Assembly: GCA_034401135.1 (NCBI GenBank)
Contig: JAWZSP010000002.1
Coordinates: 3,100,001 to 3,164,000 of the forward strand
DNA length: 64,000 nucleotides
DNA from: Volutella citrinella
Taxonomy: Eukaryota; Ascomycota; Sordariomycetes; Hypocreales; Nectriaceae
Direction of reading: 5' to 3'
A model generated the notes under the pieces. The model saw nothing but the letters and a program-made list of their open reading frames with translations, had not been told where the DNA came from and searched no databases. Position numbers and translations under genes: made by a program. This document shows positions 12,705 to 25,665 of this stretch, in pieces (within the stretch, counting starts at the first letter, position 1; each line of letters begins with the position of its first letter).

Positions 12705-15700
12705 TGTGAGCCTCGTCTGTGCTTCACCGCCGCTGTGGCACAGCCCAGTGTCCAGAGGCCAGGTACGGAGCACGGAGGAAGAGATCGTGCTAATATTATT
12801 ATGGCTGCGGCCGACGAAGCGGGGCAAGAGATGGGAGCGGGATGGGATCGGCGCTGGAGGTTGGATCGCGCGGCTCCTGCTCTGGATGGAACCACACTGG
12901 TCAGGTCAAGCCTTGCATTCCCACCATACCCCGTTGTGCTGGAACTCGCAAATGAGCCGAGAGGCGCGGCAAGATGGCCGGACCGAAGTCTCGGTCCCCT
13001 TGGAGTTGCTGCGGCGTGGGATCGCCCGGTGGTACATATGAGCAGGACACAATTGTTATCTGAGAGACGGGTTGTCGAAGAGCGAGGGGGACCTGGTAGG
13101 TCGCTAAGCCCTGAAGTAACTTCACAGAGTGGCCCTCAAATCAAAGATGGTTGAGCGCAGCATGTGGGTTGTCAACGGCCGAACCAATGGCGGCAATGGA
13201 TTGATCCGACGACCGAATTCAATTCTCAAGAGCAGGAACTGATGCAACATCACGGGGCATCATCTCGCTGCACGTTTGGGGTTCAGAACACCAGGCTGAT
13301 GTGGCAGTATGGCCGAAAGGCACCCATGCGAGACCCTCTCATGAGGGAACGGCCCGGAATAGATGTGGCCTTTGGGAATGGTCGGGGGCTTTGCCGAGTG
13401 TCCTCTAGGATGGGATCCATGCTTGTCATTGCAAGTATTAGTCGGCGCATCTCAAGATAACCCCGGTCACCACCGTCGATGAGACATTCCATCTTTGGTT
13501 TGTTGGCCCCCCATCAAGGCTGATGTTTCTGGGCAACAAGAGGGCGGTTCCTGTCGCAACGCCATCTCCCCGATCAATGTGAAATGAGCTGGGGGAGGGA
13601 TGGGGGAACTAGCGCATCTCTCCAGCTGGGAATTGTGTCCAGACGCCAACCGAATCGACTGGGCTAACTCCCAGATGAGACGGGCCAGTCTGGTAATTGT
13701 CAGCAAGCGCCTGGCCAGTGTGTCTCTCCTGAGTCCCTTTGTCGTTGGCTGGCTGGCCTGGGAGGGCCGCCAAAGCATCCGTGCCCTGGCGCGAAAGAGA
13801 GGAGGATTTCAGATGATCGTCGGGAGGCGAGGCTCCTCAGCCAGGACACAAGCATTGACTGAAGGTGAAACCACGGCTGGTGCATCCACCGCCAACAGCT
13901 GGCGCCATGATGCTTATTATTAGGGAGGTTGCGCTAGCAAATCAGCCGCCGTGCACCAACCCACGGTACTGCGCGTAGTATGCCGTGCTGTAATTTGGGC
14001 GAACAGGGCGCGCCAGTGCTGCCACACATTCCTTTCCTTATCCATGGCCTTGGTTGCGGCGGCGGTGCCTGGTCGGCGCTCCGGAACACAGCGGAGCGGG
14101 TAAAGGCGGGCGGGAGGCGGATGGTTTGGAACTTTCGCGCCAGCTACGTGGTACGAGCTTGGCCAAACCGGGTACTGATTGTGTCCTGTCTCACATCAGA
14201 AAGCCGAGGGCTTTCGTGTTTTTGCAACTCCATCCCATGAGAACGGGTTACAAGGATTCCAGCCGTAGGAGTCCGTCATCATGGGTCAGAACAACTGCCT
14301 ACGGTTTGCAGGTTCACTTGTTGCCAAAAAAAGAAAAAGGGCGATGAATCGTTCTTACGATCGACCGCCAGAATCGCCTCCATCCCCAGACGCGTGGGGT
14401 GGGTTTCGCTAGCGATAGTGGCTCAGCCATGGGCGACGGATCGAAATGCTAGGCTGGGAACCCATCATGGAGGAACCAACAAGACTTACCTCCGTCCCGT
14501 ACTCCGCTCCGAACAGTTGGGGAAAGGGGGACACTAGTGGTGTTGAAATAATTTGCGCGTCACTGATACGTGTGGCCTTTGAACGCTACCTGAAAGAGGA
14601 GGCCTGTTTGTTCGTGATACCCACATTGCCTCGGACGTAGCAAGCAATGATACTGCGTCAATGCACATTGCATTGTAGTTCATGCTTCTCTGTGTAATGC
14701 GGCCACGGCCTACAGATCCATCCTTGTTGCGTCCATGGCTAACTTCATTCTGCACTGGATTGCCCTTCGGATGCTAGTCAGGCCCAGGGATTGTGGGAGG
14801 TTACGTGGACTGGAGGCTGGCATGTCAGTAACAACATTCTTACCGACTCGTCTCCCAGAGTGTCATCAACTGCGTCTTGGTTGTCAGAAGACGCCGATCC
14901 CATTGCTTGACGAAGACTTTGACATGTTCTTTTCGTCTTCCAGCCTACCGGTTGTTAGGGCCGCCGATCTCTTCGGACATGGTGACAACCCCGGGTTCTT
15001 TTTTTTGAGACGGCACTGGCGGCTATCCGACCACAGTCCACACCAACATGCGCGAGGTGGGATGAGCAAAAGACTGACGGGGGGGCAAGCCAAGAAGCGC
15101 TACATGCGTAGAGTCGCTGGGCCCGGTGGTCTGGTGTGGTCACCGTCTAAAACATGTGCCATCTGGTTGACCGGGTCCGATTCGCGGGTGGGTAGGAGAA
15201 AGAAAATCGTCATGTTGGCCTCAGGGTTGGAAAAAAGGGGGTTGATTGTTGGACTTGCACATGCATCACCAGAGTGGGTTTAAGCGTTGCAGCTGTTGCA
15301 GCTGTTGAAGATAACCTGAAGCCGCTAGAAACGGCATATGCAAACCCTGGAAGAAAATAGCCTAAAACATACTTACAGCACGTATGTAGTAGGTCGTCAA
15401 GGGGCAGGGGACTTGCCAGACTCCAGGGCAGAACTCGCTCCAACCGTGTGCTGGATTTGCAGATGGCGCGGGTGCAGCCCCAAGCGTATGGTGATGGTCG
15501 AAAGGGTTGCCCTGCCATATTGGCCAGTGTGTGGGCGTGTACCTGTTTGCCGGTAGTTGTAGAGTGCACCATGCGGGACATGTGCTGGAGGGCTAGAGGA
15601 CACCAAGATGCCTCGGACGCCCACAGGACCCGGGTTCCCTTTACAAAGTGTGTACCAAAGGAGTACATGGCGGCTCATCCACCCACCATCTATCCACCCA

Positions 15701-16360
15701 TCCATCCATGGCGGTAGCGCCGTGCGACCTCTCCTCGCTCTCAAGCTACTGCGGGCGGTCGATCGAAGTCGACAGAATGGGGCGGCCATGCAGCTTGCGG
15801 GAGCAAACGGGGCTCCCCTGTGCATTGCAGTGCAGCGAGCAGTTCACATTTTTCAGACGGAGACTGTCGCTCGTATCCTCAAAAGCGGCGTGTCAACAAC
15901 GGGTGGCCGCGTTTGTGAGAGCCGATGATCTGAGCCTCCGAGTTCCAACAGTGGGATCCCACGGTGCGAGTCCCAGCCGGGCATATGCAGGAGATAATTA
16001 ATTACGACATCGGCTTGATTCATGGACGGCATGAGATTGCTCGATTGGTGGCTGCCGATGCTGCCCTGAGCGGGTTTGTCCTCTTAGGGAACCTTGTCTC
16101 AATTTCCCTTGAAGGGGGGGTGCCCGGGGGCGCTGCCCAGGGCTGACGAGACGGGATGGCTTGCCCAGGCGACAAGTAGCGCTGTCGTTCTTGATTGCAC
16201 CACCAACCGACCACACCAATTGTGTGCCATCGACGCCAAGTCGAGGAGGCTCCTGGATTCTTGCCCGCGGGACCGCTGTGCAGCACTCCCGTCTGCAGGA
16301 CGGAAGTTGAGGCAGGGAGAAGCCGGCGTGGGTGCGAGGGAGATTCTCGTTCAGAAGCAA

Positions 16361-16390
16361 AGCAATGCAAAGCCATGCAAAGTCATGCAA
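16361..16390 (+). repeat. 10-bp tandem repeat, three near-perfect copies
   Basis: Three consecutive copies of the 10-mer AGNNATGCAA (AGCAATGCAA, AGCCATGCAA, AGTCATGCAA) are followed by a partial fourth copy, AGCAA. The copies differ only at positions 3-4. It lies in non-coding sequence. Confidence 0.85.
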
Positions 16391-18469
16391 AGCAAAGCGC
16401 GAGAATATTGTTGTCCTACATGTACAGCTGTGGACGAACTGGAACAGGCGCAAGGGATCACCGCTTGGCCCCCGTCCTCTGGCATATGAGAATCTTGTCC
16501 AGAGGGCACCGCCTGCCTTGGTGGCGTACACAACACACGGGGCTCGTGTTGCCTGGCGGCTTGAGAGCCCGAGATCTACCAGAGCACCTGGCTCCCTATT
16601 TCAGGGACTCGCTGCACTAGAAATCAAGTCCCCTGCCTAGCGCATGGCTAGCAATACGTACCGGGACCCCAAGGACCCTGACGCTTGGCACGCGCTGGGA
16701 CACACGGGATGGATTGCTTGATGGCTCAGACAACGGCATTCGAGCCATTGTTTCGTCGACTTAGGAGCTGATATAAGGTCATCGTATCGGTGCTTTGTTG
16801 GTTGGTTCTCGTACTGGTCGAGTGCCTGCCGATGCCAATGTTGACTAGAAATTCATGACAACAGTTCATGGGTCTGGTCCAGGCGGTGTCCAAAGGGCCA
16901 GCAACAGAACATGATGTATGCTTGGAGTTTTGCCCCGTCAATTCGCCACGTCGGAATGAAGCCTGGGCTTAAGCAGTCAGCAGGAGGGTCATTGATGGCA
17001 CATCCAACCTAGTATCTCGCACCTCAACCTCCCCTTTCTGGACATCTGAATACTGGCAATGCTTGGACTCCCTGTGTTATGGCAGCGTCTCCCTTGTCTA
17101 GCGCAGGATGGAACAATGCTACGACAAGGTGCTTGGCCAATGAAGCGCGACGACCCGCCCGAGGCTCATGGGAGGTGCACCAAGACCTGTCTTGGGGAAT
17201 CCTGGAGACGCGCCAGGATGGCGCCACGGCAACCTCGTGTTTGAAGGTGGGTGTGGGTGTATTTGTACATCCAGGCGCCCTTGGTGTACCACCCGTGATT
17301 TGCGCGTGTGTGTGAGGAGACCTGGAGCCATACTCAGTCTAATAAACAATGCTTGTCGTCCGGCAAGGTTAGCAGTGCTGAAGACATTGGAAAACTCACC
17401 CAGTTAGAGGCGGTAAGAGTTTTGACAGCCATTTTGCAATGCCGTTTCGTGGGATGACCGGGAGTGTATACCTAATAGTTCCCTGGAGGACGACATATGG
17501 GCAAGGTATTCAAGGGTGTAGCACTGGTGGCCCCTCTGCCGCTCCACCACCTTTTTCAGAAGCAAGTGCAATACCGACCACACCTGCTGACGCTTGGTTC
17601 TCTGCTGTTGCTACTGTCTGGCTTGGACCTGGTTGTTGGCGGGCAAGAGTGGGTGTCGAGGGAGCAGGACAACATGTTCCAGGAGGAACGGAGCATGTTG
17701 CTGCGATGCTTGCGACTGCGGGCATCGACATCCACACCTATTGCGCAGTGCCGGGCCTCCAGGCGATGTCGTGCATCGATCGCGAATGCAATGCCGCAAA
17801 ATCATGCTCTTGGTGCGCTGGGCGGGCAGATGGGCAGGCCGCCTGACTGACGACATCGCCTGCACACACAGGACGAGCCTCCCGCCAGTGGTGGAACTGG
17901 TGCTGGCCCTCCCACCTGCCTGCATGAGGCAGCGAGTTCCACGCCTTATTGCATGGGTCGGATGGGATGGGTGCAATCCAAGGCTTCCCAACCCATGGCC
18001 AACCAACCCCAAAGACGACGGAGAGGAGAAGGGCTCCACCTGCAGCATCGTTGGGCGGTTTAGGGGGCACGCGCCAACCACTGGACGGGCTGGGCTGTCT
18101 TGGGCTGTGTCTTGAGGGGGCCCCATCCTGCCGGGCCACTGGAGACGTCCCCTTAGGGGTTTAGGGCCTCTGGGGCCTCGTACCGGCGCAGGCCCCTGGG
18201 CTTATGGGAGCATTTGCCATAATGTGGTGGCCGCGTGGTGTTGTCTCTCTCACAGCCGTGCGGTATAGTGCTGGATTGGATTGGTATGGACCTGTCCCCC
18301 ACTCCTTGTGGTGGAGCGATGGGGAGCCTGCCGCGCGGTACGTACCCCCTTGCCTTAGCGGCCCTTCGAGGTACCGAGCAGCGGCGCGCAGCTTGAGCCA
18401 GTCAAGCCAGGTCCTCCTGGATGGCCCTGGGCGTGGTGCCCACTCCTCTGGCCTCAGGTCCCGTCCGTC

Positions 18470-19642
18470 AACTTTTGCCAGACGGGCGACAGTTCCTTTC
18501 TCAACCCACGCTGCTTGGCAAACCTTCGTTTCCTGTCACCATCCCCATCTTCACCTCGCCGTCTCTTTTTCCTTCGTCTCGTTATTTTCCTTGTGCCTTT
18601 CTCTCCGCCGACGAATTTCCTCTCTCTCTCCTCATCCCCCTAGCGACCTGCACGCTGCACGCCTTTCGCCCCGTGTTCCCTGGCTGCAGCCGACTGTCGT
18701 GCCCCCTTTCTTGCCAACTTCGCCCTCACCCTCGCTCAGGCCGATTCGTCTCTCCCCCCTCAATACCTCTGGACGTCCTCCGACTCGTCCCAGCTCCTTC
18801 TTCCTCTCGTGTGCACTGCGTTGGCATATCATCGTCTCCCGCTGTCGCACCTGCGTTTGCGTCGTCCGCCTAGCATCTGCTCTTTCCAAGCGTCCCGTGA
18901 CGACTTCAGCCCCCAGGGAGCCCGACGTCCCACGATTCGGCCAGCGAAACCCGTAAGACCAAAGGTTTTCTTCTCGCTCGCCTACCGCATCGTTTTCTTT
19001 TCTCTCTACCACCTGTTCGATACTCCGACGACTCTATGTTTTGTCACATCTAGGCTGAGATTCAAGCTGTCCCGTTCGACTCTTGATATTTTTGCTCAGC
19101 AAGACCTACCCGTCTCGTAGCGGCGTTGGAACCTTCCCACAGTGAAGCCGAGATAAACTCTTTCTGCTCAAACACTCGTTATTTCTTTTTCTTTGGCCGC
19201 TGGCGTCCTTGGATTCCATCGCCCCCACGATCGCTACTTGATTTGAATTGCAACCACCCAACAAAAGACCAAAAAAGTCAGTAACTGTTCACCCACCTGT
19301 CCTGGCTCTAGCGAGTAACAGACATTGCTTTCACAAAACTCCCTAACTTTGTATTTGAGCTTGTTCTCTACCCGCGGCTTGTGCTTCAACCTACGGACGG
19401 ATCTGCCCAACCTGGTCTGACCTGACGGTGTGATTGGGAAATTGCGAGCTGACCCTGTTCTCACAGCTTGATTTCATCCACCGCGGCAACTGAGATTGTG
19501 CCGAACATACCTGTCGATTTCCAATTTGCTGCTTCTGTTGGAATTTACAATTACGAAGGCATTACAGAATCAATTGCAAGCCGTGGTTGATTGTGAATTA
19601 ACGATCGACCGGCACTCTTATTCCACACAACCCCCCCAAATT
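18470..19642 (+). promoter_or_regulatory. Pyrimidine-rich promoter/5' leader of BNI4
   Basis: From about 18470 the plus strand is strongly C/T-rich (CTCTCT and TTTCTT runs at 18540-18640, 18940-19020 and 19170-19200), typical of fungal transcription start regions and long leaders. It contains upstream ATGs, one of them in frame with BNI4 at 19496. The main start at 19643 sits after a C-rich tract with A at -3. The length, about 1.1 kb, suggests a long 5' UTR that may hold a spliced intron; transcript ends cannot be placed from sequence. Confidence 0.5.
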
Positions 19643-22077
19643 ATGGCAGCGCTTGTCCAGACCTACCCTCAGCAGACTGGTACGGTAACGATGCTTCAAA
19701 CTCGACCCTCTTCAGGCAATGCAATGATGACGGGCCAAGGCCAACCGACCCACCAGTATGCAGGCAGCACCTCGCAGGCTCCTCGGACTACCTACGCTGC
19801 TGCCGCCTACCGCGGTAGTTCCGTTCCTGTCCAGCCATACGCTTTTACCAGCACTCCCACTTTAAACCAAACACAGTCATGGCAAACTGCTCAGGTCCAG
19901 AATAATGCTCGATCCTACAACCAGATCGCCAACAACTACAACTCCCGCCTTTATGGTTCCATGACGAATTTATCTTACAACTCATCCATGGGCGTTGGCA
20001 AGCGAGGCTCCCGTGATGATTCCGCCCTACCAGCCGCTCGTAACATCGTTCCGGCGCCTCGACCACAGTCTGCTTACTTCTCCGGGCCTACTCAGCAGCA
20101 GCCTTCTGGTTCCACCACACCCACGAAAGCTGCCCCAGACAGGTACCGCCGAACCGTCGCTCCTCCCCAGCAGAACCTGAATCAACACGGCCGCTCGCAG
20201 AGTACCGCACTTCCTGGCAATGGCATGCCCAGTGCTGCTCAGCTCTACAACGGCCCGAACACCTCGCGGTCTACTGTGCCTAACCGCCCCAATAGCTTTT
20301 ATGCGACGGTGGATGACATGCAGATGTACAGCCAGGCACCTACTGATGATGCGATGCGATCAAGACGACGTAGCGTACACAGCATCGAATCTGCGGATTC
20401 CTCCAAGGCGAAGGGCAAGGTCGATGCCGAGAAGGACCCGAAGACTCTTCGCGTGGTGCAAAACTATCGTCCGCACTCTCGCAATGGCAGCTCTGAAAGT
20501 GTTGGCTCAAGCCGAAGCAGCCAGTCGCGGCCTTCTGTAAGTAGATCACCCCTCTGCCATCCAATCGGACGATGTTGGCCCATGAAGCAGTTGCTAACAG
20601 GGATTCTCCCCAGTCTGCCAACCGTAGCGTATCGGCCCCCACCAGCAACCCCTCTTCCAGTGCGTCTGACGAAGCCGGCAAACAAGATCATGCCAAGTTG
20701 AATATTCCATCTCGAGGATCATCCTCAGACGCTATCAAGCGCTCCACCAATCCGTCGCCTCTGTCCAAGCCTGCGACCATGGCCAACGAAGTTGACGAGT
20801 CTGGCACTTCCGCCGCTCAGAACTCGTCCAATCTGGAAACGCCTGCCGCACGACAGCTTGCTGCTATTCAGAAAGGAGGCAAGGCTAAGAGCAAGACATC
20901 GCGCCTGCGCCGTGCCTTTTCTTTTGGTAGCGCTGCTGAATTCCGCAAGGCTGCCGCTGAGCAGGACGCCGCTGCTGCAGACAAGTCTGAACCCTCCAAG
21001 CTGCACAAAGACCCCACCCCCGGTGAGGCTTACGACGCCGAGCAAGCTCGCATTGCTGAGGCTCAGGAAGCCGCTGGTCTTGGACACAGCATCTACGGAG
21101 GCAGATTCTTTGGCGGATCAACGGACAACCTCTCTATTTCCTCGACGGCATCATCGGCTTCTATCATGATCCGAAAGATGGGCCGTGGTATGAAGAAGAG
21201 CACTCGATCTCTTGTCGGACTCTTCCGACCGAAATCTGTTGTCGGCGTTGCGCCAGCGGATGGCCCTATTCCCGAAGCCAGCCAGGCGACTGTCTCCATC
21301 GTGAATGTCGAGGCTGAGACTCAGCGAGTCAACGTAGCTGCGGAGCCCCAAACCTCAGACACATTCCCTCATCTAGAGCGCAACTCGATCGACACCAACC
21401 TAGGTGCAGAGATCGCCGAGCGTCTGGGAAGCTCAGGAACCGACAACTCTAACCCTCGAAAGAGCATTGTCGGTGGCGACCGGGAGCGCGCGGAAGTGCT
21501 CGCGGCTGTTCGTAAGGGGATTTTGAAGCGTGAGTAAACCCCATTTCATCTGCCGCCGCATCAGCTCATCTGTATTAGGCCCAGGCTCAGCGAGCCCCTC
21601 CAACCGTCCCTCGGATACCTCACCCGAGTTGGATCTGCCCAGTGTTCCCGCTGCCAACGATTCGCCCAACTCCAGTGCACCCAGCACCCCTAACGACGAA
21701 GCTCAGGGACACCGTCGAACAGGCTCGATCGCTATCGGCAGTGAAGACTACTTCATGACTGCACTCCGACTTCGCCAGGATACCAAGAGTGCTCCGGTGA
21801 CGCCTCAGGGGGGTTCGAAGCGGAATGCCACTTTCTCGCCGCGTATCGTCTTTTATGATACTTGGCCCAGCCAAGAATACGACCGCCGCGGCGAGATTGC
21901 CACATGCAACCGGCTCACGCCCATGCTGGCGCAACAGATCAAGGAGGAGATCAACACATTCAAGATGGTATGTGCAGCTTATATTCGTGTGACGCAATGG
22001 CCCAGCTTACTAACCCAACCTACCTGCAGGAGATGGAGGTGCACGAGACCTCGAAAATCTACACGCACTTTTTCTAA
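19643..22077 (+). CDS. BNI4: BNI4-like bud-neck/septum scaffold protein
   Basis: Exons 19643-20536, 20614-21529, 21579-21967 and 22030-22077 give 748 aa. Introns are 77, 49 and 62 nt, with GCTAAC or ACTAAC branch sites in the first and third. Most of the protein is low-complexity (Ser, Gln, Asn, Pro), as in Bni4. The C-terminus is the diagnostic conserved block: FSPRIVFYDTWPSQEYDRRG, then IATCNRLTPMLAQQIKEE, ending in YTHFF. Within it RIVF matches the RVxF docking motif for PP1 phosphatase. Family knowledge: yeast Bni4 targets Glc7/PP1 and chitin synthase III to the bud neck; in filamentous fungi a septation or cell-wall role is expected. A basic patch KMGRGMKKSTRSL near residue 485 may bind membrane. 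The last exon encodes only 15 residues but completes the conserved tail, which supports the splicing. Confidence 0.85.
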
Positions 22078-23200
22078 TGATGGAGATGTCCACTGAGCAA
22101 CTAAACACTGTCACACATTCTGTTTTTGTTTTTTCTGATGATCGGGCCGCGAGACCCAGTATCATGTACTCGACCACATTCACCATTTTGGGGCGTTGAG
22201 GAACAGCATAGTAAGGTGTCATCGGCGTTGGTCATTTTATCAGTCACTACATGTCTTGCGGAATTTAGACCAAGAGTCATACATTTCATTTTATTGTAAT
22301 CCTTTTTTTTCTCCTTTTTGCGACAAAGCAGCAGCGGGGGTTTTCGCAGCTACAGGAGGGAAATGATTGCATCCGGTGTCATTCAGGGCGATGACGCGGC
22401 TCACGGCAGACGTGGCCGCTTCTTCGACCGAGTTGGGTCCGATGTTACACCGTTCTTGATACACAGCGCTAGCACTGCAGGACACGAAAACCCGACCTCC
22501 TTGACGGAATTAGCCGAGAACCTGGCGAATACTAGCGGAGCGGGAGGAACGGAGCTAAGTCTGGGAGTCGGAATGGGATGGGTTTTCCTTAGTGTTTGCG
22601 GATGGGATATCTCAGTAGCCGGACTAGTAAATAAGCGAGATGTTCCAACGGTGGTTTCAAAGATTGAGTTTTCGTATCCGGCTCTGCGGTTCCTGATTGT
22701 GATGTGGTCTTGTTGATCGTGATATGATGTTGGGAGTTATGACAACGCAGATGCTTCTCCCCTTTGGCAACGACGTTTTGAGTGCCGTTGGTGGAATGCC
22801 ATGGCAGTCCGCTTCTGGGCCGTGCTCACGTGCCAATGATGTAGAGGTACATTGACGTAGCTTATTGTTTGACGAGGCTGACGACCGCCACAAGGCTGAG
22901 GCCAAGCTAGCCTTGCACCCCCACGCCCCGCATTCAGCCACAAATAGCTCGAGGCTCTAGCCTTGCCCCACTGCCGGCATGTGAAGACAGGGGTGTGGCT
23001 TTTTTTCTTTCCCCCCCAACCCTTCATTGCGCCAAGTCTCAAAATCGGTTTTCAGCAGCGTATTGTTGCACCCGCGTAAGCAACAAAAGGCACCAGTCCT
23101 GGAGTGCCTGCTTCAGAAACTTTGGCTCCGGGCGACACCGGGGCCTTTTTCATCCTTGCTGCATCGCTCCTGCCCCAGCCCGCCGAGATTCATCGCCACC
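22078..23200. other. Intergenic region between BNI4 and DUS1 (both +)
   Basis: Contains the BNI4 3' UTR (AT-rich, T runs near 22290-22320) and the DUS1 promoter. A 132-codon ORF at 22318-22716 has no domain and probably lies within the BNI4 3' flank. Nothing else is seen. Confidence 0.5.
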
Positions 23201-24762
23201 ATGGGGTCTCAGGTCGACGACGCGCCTTCACTGGCAGGGGGCCCAGCTAAACTGCACGGGCGTGCCTTTTATGAAAGCATCGGAAGCCCCAAGTACATTG
23301 TTGCGCCGATGGTTGATCAGTCAGAATTCGTACGCATCCGCGATGCCCGTGAAAGCTGCCATACAAGTTGCTAATTGCCTCGCAGGCCTGGCGCATGCTC
23401 ACACGATCGTTCCTCTCCCCGACCGAGCAGTCAAGTCTCTTGGCATACTCCCCAATGCTGCATGCTCGCCTCTTCTCCGAGGAAGAGAAGTATCGAAGAG
23501 GCCATTTCCAAGCGACTCGCCCCGGAACGACAGACTTGTGGCTTGACGGCAACCCAAAGATCGACCGGCCCCTCTTCGTCCAGTTCTGCGCCAACGACCC
23601 CGATATCCTGCTCTCGGCTGCCAAGGAGGTGGCGCCATACTGTGACGCTGTCGATTTGAATTTCGGGTGCCCGCAAGGCATTGCGCGCAAAGGCCACTAC
23701 GGCGCGTTTTTACAAGAAGACCAGGACCTCATCTTCCGCCTGGTCAACATCCTCCACAAGAACCTTTCGATTCCAGTTACAGCCAAGATTCGAATTCTAG
23801 AGACGAAGGAGAAGACTCTAGCTTATGCGCAAAATGTCCTCAAGGCCGGAGCGTCCATCTTGACGGTTCACGGGCGACGGCGCGAGCAGAAGGGGCATCT
23901 GACGGGCCTGGCAGACTGGCAGATGATCCGGTACTTGCGGGACAACCTCCCGCCCGAGACGGTCATGTTCGCAAATGGCAATATTCTGCAGAGCGGCGAC
24001 ATACAGAAATGCTTCGATGCCACTGGGGTCGACGGCATCATGAGCGCCGAAGGTAACCTCAGCGACCCCGCCATCTTCGCGACACCCCCGCCGGTAGGAG
24101 AAGAGGGCCGAGAATACTGGAGGGGCAAGGACGGTTCTGGTGGATGGAGAGTGGACGCTGTGATGAGAAGATACATGAACATCCTCCACGAGCACGCGAT
24201 GAGCGGCAAGGCACCCGAGCGACGGCCCCTGTTCCTCCCCGGTGACGACCATGCTTGGATGGAGGAGAGTGAGCGCTCCGAGGAAGAGCCCGCGACCAAA
24301 AAGAGGCGGAAGGACGTTGGAAAGAAGCAGGACCACGGCCCCAACGTGTCTGCTATGCAGCCGCACCTCTTCCACCTGCTCAGACACTTTGTGTCCAAAC
24401 ACACGGATGTGCGGGACATGCTCGCCAAGAGCAAAGCAGGCGACACGGATGCCTACGAGCGCGTCCTGGCCGCGGTCGAGCGCAAGGTGGCAGAGGGCCT
24501 GCTGGAGTACGAGCGCACCGACGGGGCCAGCGTCGAGGTGCCGCCGCGAGACGGCGAAGACCTGCCGGAGCACGAGAGCTCTGCGGGCACGATGAAGAGA
24601 TGTCGCCGTCCGTGGTGGGTGGTGCAGCCCATCATCAGGCCGCTGCCGAGCGAGGCGCTGGCCAAGGGCGCCGTCAGCCTGAAGAAGAAGGATCGCGAAC
24701 AGGGGCAGAAGACGCTGGACAAGAAGCCGGATCCCGGGAAGCTGCAGGATGCCAAGTCGTAA
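23201..24762 (+). CDS. DUS1: tRNA-dihydrouridine synthase (Dus1 type)
   Basis: FMN enzyme that reduces uridine to dihydrouridine in the D-loop of tRNAs (positions 16/17 for Dus1). Exons 23201-23329 and 23386-24762 give 501 aa; the 56-nt phase-0 intron interrupts the PMVDQSE/AWRML motif that opens the TIM barrel. The barrel shows VQFCANDP, DLNFGCPQGIARKGHYGAFL with catalytic Cys138, TAKIRI, the HGRRREQKGH flavin-binding segment, and NGNI plus GIMSAEG at the phosphate-binding end. These fit the Dus1 branch rather than Dus2-4. The C-terminal third is helical and ends in a Lys-rich tail; a basic patch TKKRRK at about residue 345 could be a nuclear signal. The start GCCACCATGG is an ideal eukaryotic context. 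Confidence 0.93.
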
Positions 24763-25665
24763 GACGAGGCTGTCGCTGGATGAAAGACACGGCCGCGACA
24801 ATGGTGATGATACCTACAACTACTACTGCACTTGCTACTTGCAAGCCAGGATAAACGGCGCAAGGACAGGCATATAGACTACGACTGACGTGCATTATGG
24901 CATGAAACTGGGCGAATGGCGATTTCTAGAGATGACACGCAAAGACTTTTGATTTCATTCTACGGATACACACATGTGTGCATGCGTGTCAAGTCGGTGC
25001 CCGAGAGCGCAAGCAAAGAGCCTCGACTTCATTCTATTAACACGTCCACATCTACCAGTGCACCATCATGCCGTGCCATGCCATCCGAAACTATATTATG
25101 CTATTCTATGCAATGCTGCCGATGCCCGAAACCCCCAACCGAAAAAAACTTGGATGAATTCATTCTCTGGCCAAACGTGACTGGCCAAGTGTTTGCCGTG
25201 TCGCATCCCTTGTCGACCTAGCCGTGAATCATGGGGGGGAAGACAGTCGAAGCAGCCCCGGCATCTCGAGATACTCCCTCCCAAGGGGCCGCCCTGTTGC
25301 CTAGCTCACGGGGCCCGGGGAGCGTCGCAAGCGGAGTGGCGTGTCGTCGAGTGCGAGGGGCAGCGCGACGGCGAATCAGGTCTTCGACTGACCGCCCATG
25401 GCGATGCTTTCTCCTCGCTTCGACAAGTTGCCGCGTCGTTTGATTCGCTCGTGCAGTCTTTCCAAATTAAAGCGTCAGACTGTTGTGTCCCCCCCCGATT
25501 CGAGATCCCTTCCCCCCCACACACACCATCCGCTCGCTTCACCCTGGACATGTCAAAGCTGCAGCCCCGGACAAGTGACGTCGAATGATGGATTCGCCGA
25601 TTCCCCGGTTGAGTCATCCCACATCGCAACCGATACCATACCATACCCAACCCACTCCCATCCTA
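24763..25665. other. Intergenic region between convergent DUS1 and CCCH gene
   Basis: Facing 3' flanks. Repeated ACTAC/CATACC-type low-complexity patches occur at 24813-24840 and 25628-25650. No gene, RNA or repeat of note. Confidence 0.5.

Larger units (their letters stand above)
12705..19642. other. Gene-poor 6.9 kb block upstream of BNI4
   Basis: No gene I can support. Many ORFs of 60-250 codons occur on all frames, but they overlap one another, lack domains and have chance-like composition. Two simple-sequence elements stand out: a 10-bp tandem repeat at 16361-16390 and a CATC/CCAC-rich run at about 15680-15712. The last 1.1 kb is pyrimidine-rich and annotated separately. I see no transposase or reverse transcriptase motif. 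Confidence 0.55.

Noticed and set aside
12405..13154. 249-codon ORF on the plus strand
   Set aside because: Antisense to the zinc cluster exon of the Zn2Cys6 gene; no recognisable domain.
18204..18956. 250-codon ORF on the plus strand
   Set aside because: Driven by the pyrimidine-rich leader of BNI4, which encodes runs of Ser, Pro, Leu and Phe; no domain.
10793..19642. Secondary-metabolite cluster around the Zn2Cys6 regulator
   Set aside because: No synthase, oxidase, transporter or transferase gene is visible on either side.
22318..22716. 132-codon ORF on the plus strand
   Set aside because: No domain and lies directly in the BNI4 3' flank; kept only as a note.
23818..24801. 327-codon ORF on the minus strand
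   Set aside because: Antisense to DUS1; no domain and composition of a shadow frame.
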